NCBI RefSeq assembly: GCF_947488945.1
Contig: NZ_CANLBS010000008.1
Location: 62,001 to 126,000, forward strand
DNA: 64,000 nt
Direction of reading: 5' to 3'
Source: an uncultured Streptomyces sp.
GTDB lineage: Bacteria; Actinomycetota; Actinomycetes; Streptomycetales; Streptomycetaceae
The notes beneath the pieces were generated by a model. That model had not been told where the DNA came from. It saw only the letters and a program-made list of their open reading frames with translations, and did not search any database. Positions 46,602 to 53,531 of this stretch are shown piece after piece; position 1 is the stretch's first letter, and the number at the start of each line of letters is the position of its first letter. Position numbers and translations under genes: made by a program.

Positions 46602-47696
46602 TCAGGAACCCGCGCCGGCCGTGACGGGACCGGCGGTGACGGGGCCCGCCGCGACCGGGCCCGAGGCAGTGCGGTCCTGGGGGCGGGGGGCCGCGATCAC
46701 CACCCGGGACGGAACGGGGGCGGCGGGGGCCGGTCCGGCATCGGCGGCCGGGGGCTCCTGCGGTGCGGGCGGGACGGCCGGGGGCCCCTGCGGTGCGGGC
46801 GGGACGGCCGAGGACTCATGGCGTGCGGGCGCGCCCGTGGGCGGGCCGGCCGGGGCCGCCGCGTGCAGGCTCCGCTCCTGGGCCCGGCTGAGGACCGTCA
46901 CCCCGCGCACCGCGAGCGCCCCGCCGACGAGCGCGGCGAGGACGCCGACCGCACCGCCGTGCAGCCGTTCGCCGAGCAGGATCATGCCGATGGCGGCGGC
47001 GGCCAGCGGGTTGGCCAGGGTGAGCGTGGCCAGGGGCGCGCCGAGGCCGCCCCTGTACGCGGTCTGCGACAGCAGCAGGCCGCCGGCCGCGAATCCGGCG
47101 ACGAGCACCGCCACGACCACCAGCCGCAGGCCGAACGGCGAGCCGGAGCCGTGTCCGGTGAGGGCCACGGTCAGCGTCTGGGTGAGGGCCGAGGCGACGC
47201 CGGAGGTGATGCCGGAGGCGGCGGCGTGCCGCAGGCCGGGGCGGGTGCCGGGTCGGCAGAGGCCCGCCACGGCGGCCAGGGTGACCGCGCCGACGGCCAG
47301 GACCTCGCCGGTGGACAGGGTCCGGTGCGGCGCGGCGCCGCCCGCGGCGGTCAGCAGTGCGGCCAGGCCGACCAGGGTCAGGGCGGTGCCCTGCCACTCG
47401 GTGCGGCTGACCCGCCGGCCGGCCGCGCGGGCGCCGAGCGGCACGGCGGCGACCAGGGTGAGGGCGCCGAGCGGCTGGACGAGGGTGAGCGGCCCGTAGG
47501 CGAGGGCGGCGACGTGCAGAGCGGCGCCGGTCGCGTTCAGGCCGACCGCGGCCCACCAGGCTCCGCGCCCGAGCAGGGCGAGTACGCCGGTGTCCGGTTC
47601 GGTGCGCTCGGCGAGCCGGGACTGCGCCACCGCGGCGGAGGCGTACGCCACGGCGGAGACGAGGGAGAGCACGACGGCGGCGAGGGTGGCGTTCAT
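46602..47696 (-). CDS. DMT-superfamily (EamA-like) transporter
   Basis: 364 residues from the ATG at 47696, which overlaps the PAP2 gene by 4 nt. About nine to ten hydrophobic helices span residues 5-285, in two related halves: GPLTLVQPLGALTLVAAVPLG in the first and GAPLATLTLANPLAAAAIGMIL in the second (each 21-22 residues, about 67-87 and 232-253). This is the usual look of DMT exporters. The C-terminal 75 residues are a Pro/Ala/Gly tail with repeated PPAPQ(E/G)PPA units. Substrate unknown. Confidence 0.82.
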   Translation of the reverse strand: MNATLAAVVLSLVSAVAYASAAVAQSRLAERTEPDTGVLALLGRGAWWAAVGLNATGAALHVAALAYGPLTLVQPLGALTLVAAVPLGARAAGRRVSRTEWQGTALTLVGLAALLTAAGGAAPHRTLSTGEVLAVGAVTLAAVAGLCRPGTRPGLRHAAASGITSGVASALTQTLTVALTGHGSGSPFGLRLVVVAVLVAGFAAGGLLLSQTAYRGGLGAPLATLTLANPLAAAAIGMILLGERLHGGAVGVLAALVGGALAVRGVTVLSRAQERSLHAAAPAGPPTGAPARHESSAVPPAPQGPPAVPPAPQEPPAADAGPAPAAPVPSRVVIAAPRPQDRTASGPVAAGPVTAGPVTAGAGS

Positions 47697-48562
47697 CGCC
47701 GGGCTCCGGTGGAGGTGAGGGCGGGCGGTTCGGCGGCCGGAGCGGCGTACGCGGCGGTGGGCGCCGGGGTCGCGCGGCCCGCCGTGGTCCCGGCGGCGGA
47801 GGCGGGCCACGGGCGGTGGCCGGGGAGCGGGCCGGCCGCGGGTTCGAGCCGGATCGCGGCGAAGGCGAGGGCGAGCAGGGCGCTCACCACGATCGCGTCC
47901 ATCCAGTAGTGGTTGGCGGTGCCGACGATGACCAGCAGGGTGACCAGCGGGTGCAGCAGCCAGAGCCAACGCCAGCGGGAACGGGTGGCGACGACGAGAC
48001 CGACACCGACCATCACGGCCCAGCCGAAGTGCAGCGAGGGCATCGCGGCGAACTGGTTGGCCATGCTGTCCGTGCTGGGGGTGGGCCCGTAGACGGAGGG
48101 GCCGTAGACCTGGGCGGTGTCGACGAGTCCGGACGCCGCGAGCATGCGCGGCGGCGCGAGCGGCACCAGCAGGTGCAGCGCGAGGGCCGCGCCGGTGAGG
48201 ACGGCTAGGATGCGCCGGGACCAGAGGTAGTGGCGGGGCCTGCGCAGGTAAAGCCAGACCAGGAACAGCACAGTGGCCGGAAAGTGCACGGTGGCGTAGT
48301 AGGTGTTGGCCACATGGATCAGGGTGTCGCCGTGCAGGAGGAGGGCCTGGACGGACTTCTCGTCCGGGAGACCGAGGATCCGTTCGGCGTGCCATACGTG
48401 TCCGGCGTTGCGGAAGGCTTCCTCGACGTGTCCGTTGGCGGCCTGACGGCCGAGCTTGTACACGAGGAAGAGTCCGACGACGAGGAGAAGCTCGCGGACG
48501 AGGGGCGGTCGGGCTGAAGTGTCCGGCTCCCGTCCCGCAGGCTTCCTGCGGGTTTGTATCAC
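47693..48562 (-). CDS. PAP2-superfamily phosphatase-like membrane protein
   Basis: 289 residues from the ATG at 48562, with several membrane helices. The PAP2 catalytic triad region is visible as YLRRPRHYL, MPSLHFGWAV (about 176-185) and ANHYWMDAI (about 219-227), carrying the conserved Ser-x-His and the final His-x3-Asp. Actinobacterial relatives include inositol-phosphoceramide/phosphatidylinositol-type synthases and lipid phosphatases. It is first in an operon with the DMT gene and is divergent from a TetR gene across a large palindrome. Confidence 0.85.
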   Translation of the reverse strand: MIQTRRKPAGREPDTSARPPLVRELLLVVGLFLVYKLGRQAANGHVEEAFRNAGHVWHAERILGLPDEKSVQALLLHGDTLIHVANTYYATVHFPATVLFLVWLYLRRPRHYLWSRRILAVLTGAALALHLLVPLAPPRMLAASGLVDTAQVYGPSVYGPTPSTDSMANQFAAMPSLHFGWAVMVGVGLVVATRSRWRWLWLLHPLVTLLVIVGTANHYWMDAIVVSALLALAFAAIRLEPAAGPLPGHRPWPASAAGTTAGRATPAPTAAYAAPAAEPPALTSTGARR

Positions 48563-48618
48563 CCCGGTGCCCCTTTACAGACGAAGCGTGGTGCGGGGGC
48601 GGGAACGATTTCCCGCCT

Positions 48619-48674
48619 TATCGATACGCCAGTGTACCGATACGCGAACGTATCGGTACACTGGCGTATCGATA
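48619..48674. promoter_or_regulatory. 56-bp perfect palindrome, 26-bp arms
   Basis: Bases 48619-48644 are exactly complementary to 48649-48674 around a CGAA loop. Each arm itself contains two CGATACG copies separated by CCAGTGTAC, so four related half-sites lie in a row. The site sits between the PAP2 operon and the TetR gene and is the obvious TetR operator. As RNA it would also make a very stable hairpin. Confidence 0.85.
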
Positions 48675-48714
48675 GCCGATGTCACCGCCGCCCACGCCGC
48701 TGGAGGGACAGCAG

Positions 48715-49341
48715 ATGCCGCAGGAAGCCGCGCCCGAGCAGGCGTCCCCGTCACGCCGCTCGAAGATCACCCCCGAGCGGGTCCAGGAGCTCTACGCGGC
48801 CACGCTCGACCTGCTGCGCGAGAGCGGTTACGAGTCCCTGACGATGGAGAGCGTGGCCTCCCGGACGCGGTGCGGGAAGTCGACGCTCTACCGGCAGTGG
48901 GGGTCCAAGGCGGAGCTGGTTCTGGCCGCACTGCACAACAACCGGGGCATGCGACTGGGGCACATCGACACCGGATCGCTGGCGGGCGACCTGCTGGCGG
49001 CGGCGGCCGAGATCAGCTCCAGCTCCGGCCGCGACACCGCACTGATGCACGCGCTCAGCCATGCGGTGATGCAGAGCCCCGAGCTGCTGTGCGCGCTGCG
49101 CGAGTCCCTGGTGGTCCCGGAGATCGCCGCGATCGACGCCATGGTCGCCCGGGGCGTCGAGCGCGGCGAGATCGCGGCGGACCACCCGGCCGCACCGTAC
49201 GTGCCGGCGCAGTTGATGGGCGTGCTGCGCGCCCGCCCCCTGCTGGGCGAGGCGTACGCGGACGACGACTTCCTGGTCCGGTTCGCACGCGAAGCGGTAC
49301 TGCCCGGACTCGGACTGGAGGCCCCCGCCCCCGAGTCCTGA
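48715..49341 (+). CDS. TetR-family regulator (PAP2/DMT locus)
   Basis: 208 residues. The ATG at 48715 is chosen because GGAGGG is 7 nt upstream; an ATG at 48679 lies too close to the palindrome. The HTH reads ELYAATLDLLRESGYESLTMES ... TRCGKSTLYRQWGSKAELV, within about residues 25-70. The C-terminal ligand domain is of the TetR_C_33-like helical type. It should bind the palindrome at 48619-48674 and control itself and the divergent pair. Confidence 0.9.
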   Translation: MPQEAAPEQASPSRRSKITPERVQELYAATLDLLRESGYESLTMESVASRTRCGKSTLYRQWGSKAELVLAALHNNRGMRLGHIDTGSLAGDLLAAAAEISSSSGRDTALMHALSHAVMQSPELLCALRESLVVPEIAAIDAMVARGVERGEIAADHPAAPYVPAQLMGVLRARPLLGEAYADDDFLVRFAREAVLPGLGLEAPAPES

Positions 49342-49420
49342 GAGACGTGGGCCGCTCGTCCTGGCGGATGAGGACGGCCCGCACGCGCCGCACCGTGGGG
49401 ACGGGGGCGGCGCACCCACC

Positions 49421-49458
49421 CGGCCGGCCGGCGACCCCCGAGGGTCGCCGGCCGGCCG
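49421..49458 (+). terminator. Hairpin terminator after TetR gene
   Basis: A perfect 17-bp stem (49421-49437 with 49442-49458) with a 4-nt CCGA loop, 80 nt after the stop and upstream of the SPFH promoter. Confidence 0.75.
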
Positions 49459-49484
49459 TTCGTCGCCCCCCCCTTTTCGTCCCC

Positions 49485-49525
49485 TTGACGACAACCGCCA
49501 TCCTCCCTTATCGTCGTCATGACGA
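49485..49525 (+). promoter_or_regulatory. Promoter TTGACG-N18-TATCGT with overlapping palindrome
   Basis: TTGACG (49485-49490) and TATCGT (49509-49514) are 18 bp apart, close to housekeeping consensus. TCGTCATGACGA (49514-49525) is a perfect palindrome covering the predicted transcription start. A repressor there would block initiation. Confidence 0.6.
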
Positions 49526-49545
49526 AAAAAGAGGGGTTGGCCACC

Positions 49546-50559
49546 ATGGCAGACATCACCCGGCGCTTCGGCTGGCGCCACCTGCGTTCCGCTCCCACCG
49601 CCCACATCCGCCACCACAAGCGCGGCGTCCTCACCCACGACGGGCCCGGCCTCAGCTTCTGGTATCGCTCGCTCTCCGCGGCCCTCTCCGAGGTGCCGGT
49701 GGACGACCGGGAGCTGGCGATGGCCTTCCACGCCCGCACCTCCGACTTCCAGGACGTCACGGTCCAGGCCACCGTGACCTACCGGGTGATGGACCCGGCG
49801 GTGGCCGCGGCGAGGCTCGACTTCTCCGTGGACCCGGACACCGGGATCTGGCGCAGCGCGCCCCTGGAGCAGATCGCCACCCTGCTCACCGAGACCGCGC
49901 AGCAGCACACCCTGGACGCGCTGGCCCGCACGCCGCTCGCCGCCGCGCTCGTGGACGGTGTCGCCCTGGTCCGCGACCGGGTCACCGCCGGGCTGGCCGC
50001 CGAGCCGCGGCTGCCGTCCACCGGACTGGAAGTGGTCGCGGTGCGGGTGGTGGCGATCCGGCCGGAGGCGGAGGTCGAACGCGCCCTGCGGACCCCGGCC
50101 CGCGAGCAGATCCAGCAGGAGGCCGACCGCGCCACCTACGAACGCCGGGCGGTCGCCGTCGAGCGGGAACGCACGATCGCGGAGAACGAGCTCGCCAGCC
50201 AGATCGAACTCGCCCGCCGGGAGGAGCAGCTCGTCGACCAGCGCGGCACCAACACACGGCGCGAGGCCGAGGAGAAGGCGGCCGCCGACGAGGTACGGGC
50301 CACCGCCGAGGCGTCCCGCACGGTGCGACTGGCCAGGGCCCAGGCCGAGGCCGCCCGCGAGGTCGGCGCCGCGCGGGCCGACGCTCAGGCCGCCTGGCTG
50401 CGGGTGCACGCCGAGGTGGAACCCGCGGTGCTGCACGCGCTCGCCGCGACCAAGGCGGCCGAGTCCCTGCCGAAGATCGACAGCCTGACCCTGTCGCCCG
50501 ACGTGCTCACCGGCCTGCTGGCGAAGCTCGGCGGCGCCGGCACGGGGGCCGGGGCGTGA
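49546..50559 (+). CDS. SPFH/Band 7 domain protein
   Basis: 337 residues. The ATG at 49546 is preferred because GAGGGG lies 10 nt upstream and the predicted transcript starts near 49520, too late for the ATG at 49519. There is no signal or membrane helix. The SPFH domain covers about 15-190 (VTVQATVTYRVMDPAVAA, LEVVAVRVVAIRPEAEVERAL). A long charged coiled coil follows at about 190-290 (EREEQ/AEA-rich), then a short hydrophobic end. Such proteins form ring or cage scaffolds. It is cotranslated with an NAD-kinase-like protein. Confidence 0.85.
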   Translation: MADITRRFGWRHLRSAPTAHIRHHKRGVLTHDGPGLSFWYRSLSAALSEVPVDDRELAMAFHARTSDFQDVTVQATVTYRVMDPAVAAARLDFSVDPDTGIWRSAPLEQIATLLTETAQQHTLDALARTPLAAALVDGVALVRDRVTAGLAAEPRLPSTGLEVVAVRVVAIRPEAEVERALRTPAREQIQQEADRATYERRAVAVERERTIAENELASQIELARREEQLVDQRGTNTRREAEEKAAADEVRATAEASRTVRLARAQAEAAREVGAARADAQAAWLRVHAEVEPAVLHALAATKAAESLPKIDSLTLSPDVLTGLLAKLGGAGTGAGA

Positions 50560-51467
50560 GCCTCGCCCCGCGCGCGGTGATCGTGCACCGGACGACGGAG
50601 TACGAGGAACTCCTCGCCCGGCACGGCACGCACGGCCAGGCGGCGTTCTTCCTCTCGTCGCGGGGGCGGTCCATCGACGAGGTGGTCCGGCGCCACGAAC
50701 GCGCCCGGCGGGCGCTGACGGACGTGGCGGCGGCCGTCCCGCTGTCGTGGCGCCGGTCGCGGGTCGAACGCGCGGACCTCGACCGGTTCCTGTTCGCCCC
50801 GGAGGACGTGGTGGTCGTGGTGGGGCAGGACGGCCTGGTCGCCAACGCCGCGAAGTACCTGGCGGGGCAGCCGGTGGTGGGCGTCGACGCGGACCCGGGC
50901 CGCAACCCCGGGGTCCTCGTCCGTCACCGCGCCCGCCACACGGCCGCGCTGCTCGGCGCGGCCGTGTCGACCCGGGTGCGGACGGACGAGCTGACGATGG
51001 TGGAGGCGGTGGCCGACGACAGCCAGCGGCTGCTGGCCCTCAACGAGATCTACCTCGGGCCGCCCGGCCACCAGACCGCCCGCTACCGGCTGGGCCCCGA
51101 CGGGGTTGCCGCCGGCGCTCCGGACGCCTCGGAGTCCCAGGCGTCCTCAGGTGTCCTGGTCGGCACCGGCACCGGCGCCACCGGCTGGCTCCGCTCCCTG
51201 TGGCAGGAGCGGGGCAGCACCCTGCGACTGCCCGCCCCCTCGGACCCGCACCTGATCTGGTTCGTACGGGAGGCCTGGCCCTCCCCCGCCACCGGCACCT
51301 CGCTCGTCTCCGGAGAACTGACAAGCGGTCAGGGTCTGCGCCTCACCGTCGAGTCCGATCGGATCGTGGTGTTCGGCGACGGCATGGAGGGCGACGCGCT
51401 GGAGCTGACCTGGGGGCAGTCGGTCCGTCTCGGTGTGTCGGGGACGTCGCTGCGCCTGGTGGTGTGA
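50556..51467 (+). CDS. NAD-kinase-like protein coupled to SPFH gene
   Basis: 303 residues, GTG overlapping the SPFH stop. It shows the NAD kinase/diacylglycerol kinase superfamily signs: VVVVVGQDGLVANAAKYL (GQDG at 90-93 where the family has GGDG), ALNEIYLG (Asn163-Glu164), and GTGTGATGW (203-211). The N-terminal 85 residues lack the usual small Rossmann layout. The first Gly to Gln change at 91 may matter for phosphate binding. True NAD kinase is only one possibility; another nucleotide or sugar substrate fits equally. Confidence 0.75.
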   Translation: MSLAPRAVIVHRTTEYEELLARHGTHGQAAFFLSSRGRSIDEVVRRHERARRALTDVAAAVPLSWRRSRVERADLDRFLFAPEDVVVVVGQDGLVANAAKYLAGQPVVGVDADPGRNPGVLVRHRARHTAALLGAAVSTRVRTDELTMVEAVADDSQRLLALNEIYLGPPGHQTARYRLGPDGVAAGAPDASESQASSGVLVGTGTGATGWLRSLWQERGSTLRLPAPSDPHLIWFVREAWPSPATGTSLVSGELTSGQGLRLTVESDRIVVFGDGMEGDALELTWGQSVRLGVSGTSLRLVV

Positions 51468-51506
51468 GCCGCCCGCACGCCACCGGGTGCGGCGCGGTCC
51501 CGCCGG

Positions 51507-51899
51507 TCAGGAGGGTGTCGGCCCGCTCGGGGCGTGGCTCAGGTCGACGACGCAGAAGACATTGCCGTCCGGGTCGGCGAGCACCACGAAGTCGGGGTCC
51601 GGCGGGTAGAGGTCCCAGTCGACGACCCGTGCCCCCAGCCCCGTCAACCGGCTCACCTCCGCGCGCTGTTCCTCCGCCGTCGCGGCGAACAGGTCCAGGT
51701 GGAGGCGCGGGTGCGGCTCCGCCGGGGAGGAGCTGCGCAGCAGCCCGAGGGCCCGTCCCGAACCGTCGGCGTGACAGAGCGTCCGCCAGGTCTCACTCCG
51801 CGCCTCCTCGCTCTCGACCAGACCCAGGGCCGTGGTCCAGAACTCCACGGCACGGGGGACGTCTTCGACACCGATGACCGGAATCCCGAGTTTCAGCAT
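51507..51899 (-). CDS. VOC-family (glyoxalase/bleomycin-resistance-like) protein
   Basis: 130 residues from the ATG at 51899. It is one VOC module with GIPVIGVEDVPRAVEFWTTALGL at about 5-27, HLDLFAAT (His near 77) and FVVLADPDGNVFCVVD near the end, which carries the second metal-site region. Typical small proteins of this family bind or detoxify small molecules. Nothing nearby indicates the ligand. Confidence 0.85.
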   Translation of the reverse strand: MLKLGIPVIGVEDVPRAVEFWTTALGLVESEEARSETWRTLCHADGSGRALGLLRSSSPAEPHPRLHLDLFAATAEEQRAEVSRLTGLGARVVDWDLYPPDPDFVVLADPDGNVFCVVDLSHAPSGPTPS

Positions 51900-52096
51900 G
51901 CACACCACCCTAGGGGCCGACCGGCGCACGGCGCGCGGGCGGCCCGGCGCCGTGTGTGGGGCGGTCCGTGCCCGTGGCGATTACGGACGAGTCTCATCTG
52001 CCCGCCCGAGGCCCGTGGGCCGGTGCGAGGACGAGCGCCGCGTGTAGCGTCCTGACACACCAGACACACCAACAGTCAGGCCGGGAAGGACCATTG

Positions 52097-53374
52097 ATGG
52101 CAGGCTCACAGAACCGTGGTACCGGGGGACCCAGTTCGGGGACGCCGGTCGGCAGTGCGGTGACTCCGGCGGAGACCGCCCACGATCCGGCAGCCGCGCG
52201 GAGCCCGGAGACCGCCGGCGATCCGGAGGCGACACAGAGCCGGGCAAGCGCGCCCGGCACGGGTGCCGCCGGGGCTTTGGCCGCCGCACCGGAGGGGACG
52301 CGGCCGGAGGGGACTCGGACGGAGGGGACGCAGACCGAGGGAACGCGGACCGAGGGGACTCGGACGGAGGAGACGGGTCGGTCGGGTGAGGCGGCGCGGG
52401 GTGCGGATACGGCGGCCGAGCCCGGGACCGGGGCGGGTGCCCAGGCCGCCGCCGCGACCCTCGCGGAGACCGGGAGCGGCGTCACGGCCACCGCCACCGC
52501 CACCGCCTCGGACGAGGAGGGCGCGGACGTGCACCGCCCGAAGAAGGCGATGCTGGCCGCCGCCGCGCTGGCCGGATCGGTGCTGCTCGCCGTGCCGTTG
52601 CTGCTCGCGGTGCAGGAACCCGACAAGGACGAGGCCGCGAAGGCCGACCTGGCGGCGGGCACCACGCTCCAGGGCGACGGGCCCGAGGACGGCGCCGGGA
52701 ACGGCGGGGTCTACGCGGCGCAGTCGCCGTCGCCCACGCCCTCCCCCACCGCCCCTTCGCCCAAGGCGTCCGCCGGGGACGACGCGCCGATCGTCCGGCA
52801 GCAGGCTCCCGCCGCGGCCTCCCCGAAGCCGTCCGCCGCCCCGAAGGCCTCGGCGAAGGCGAAGGCGAAAGCGGCGGCCAAGCCGAAGAAGGCCCCGTCC
52901 CACCCCAGCATCTCCCGGGTGCTGCTGAAGAACCTGACCACGGGGATGTGCGCGGACGTGCCGGGGTACGGGAAGGGCGCGGTCAACGGCCCCGTAAACC
53001 AGTTCCACTGCGCTGCGGGCAACGGTGACAACCAGGTCTGGACCCTCGACATGCGCTATGCGGACACCGGCCCCACCGGCGGTGACCTCTACCAGATACG
53101 CAACGTCAAGGACGGGCTCTGCCTGGACCTGCCCGGTTACGGGCCGGTCGCGTCCACCACCAGCGTCAGCGAGTTCCCGTGCAACGGCACCACCGGCGAC
53201 AACCAGCTCTGGTGGCTGGACGCGCGGCCGGGCGGCACCTACTGGATACGGAGCTTCTCCAGCGACGGGCTCTGCCTGGACGTCTCCAACAAGGACGGCG
53301 GCGGCCCCGACGCACGGCTGACGATCTTCCCGTGCAACGACGCGGACGACCACCGCTGGTCCTTCCTCGGCTGA
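52097..53374 (+). CDS. Membrane-anchored protein with C-terminal ricin-type lectin domain
   Basis: 425 residues, ATG after GGAAGGA. The N-terminal 150 residues are acidic and disordered, with six pentapeptide repeats of the EGTRT kind (residues 65-94). One membrane segment lies at about 153-172 (AAAALAGSVLLAVPLLLAV). A Pro/Ser/Lys-rich linker (about 195-270) resembles a wall-spanning region. The last 150 residues hold the lectin domain, with QFHCAAGNGDNQVWTL, DGLCLDLPGYG and CNDADDHRWSF showing Q-x-W-type repeats. It probably binds sugars outside the cell. A type II orientation (N-terminus in) is expected. Confidence 0.8.
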   Translation: MAGSQNRGTGGPSSGTPVGSAVTPAETAHDPAAARSPETAGDPEATQSRASAPGTGAAGALAAAPEGTRPEGTRTEGTQTEGTRTEGTRTEETGRSGEAARGADTAAEPGTGAGAQAAAATLAETGSGVTATATATASDEEGADVHRPKKAMLAAAALAGSVLLAVPLLLAVQEPDKDEAAKADLAAGTTLQGDGPEDGAGNGGVYAAQSPSPTPSPTAPSPKASAGDDAPIVRQQAPAAASPKPSAAPKASAKAKAKAAAKPKKAPSHPSISRVLLKNLTTGMCADVPGYGKGAVNGPVNQFHCAAGNGDNQVWTLDMRYADTGPTGGDLYQIRNVKDGLCLDLPGYGPVASTTSVSEFPCNGTTGDNQLWWLDARPGGTYWIRSFSSDGLCLDVSNKDGGGPDARLTIFPCNDADDHRWSFLG

Positions 53375-53446
53375 GCGCGCACCGCCGACCGGCCCGCGCC
53401 ACGGACCCGCCCGCGCCCGATCCGGTTTTGCCGGACGCGACGCGGC

Positions 53447-53477
53447 GCGCCCCGCCCGGGGGGACCGGGCGGGGCGC
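53447..53477. terminator. Bidirectional terminator between lectin and protease genes
   Basis: A perfect 13-bp stem, GCGCCCCGCCCGG (53447-53459) with its complement (53465-53477), between convergent genes. Confidence 0.75.
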
Positions 53478-53531
53478 GGGAGACGGCCGTCGTCGCGCGG
53501 GACGGCCTTCACCGAGGGGGCGGCGGCGGGA

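Noticed and set aside
49519..49545. Earlier ATG for the SPFH gene
   Set aside because: It lies at the predicted transcription start and has no ribosome site; the ATG at 49546 has GAGGGG in place.
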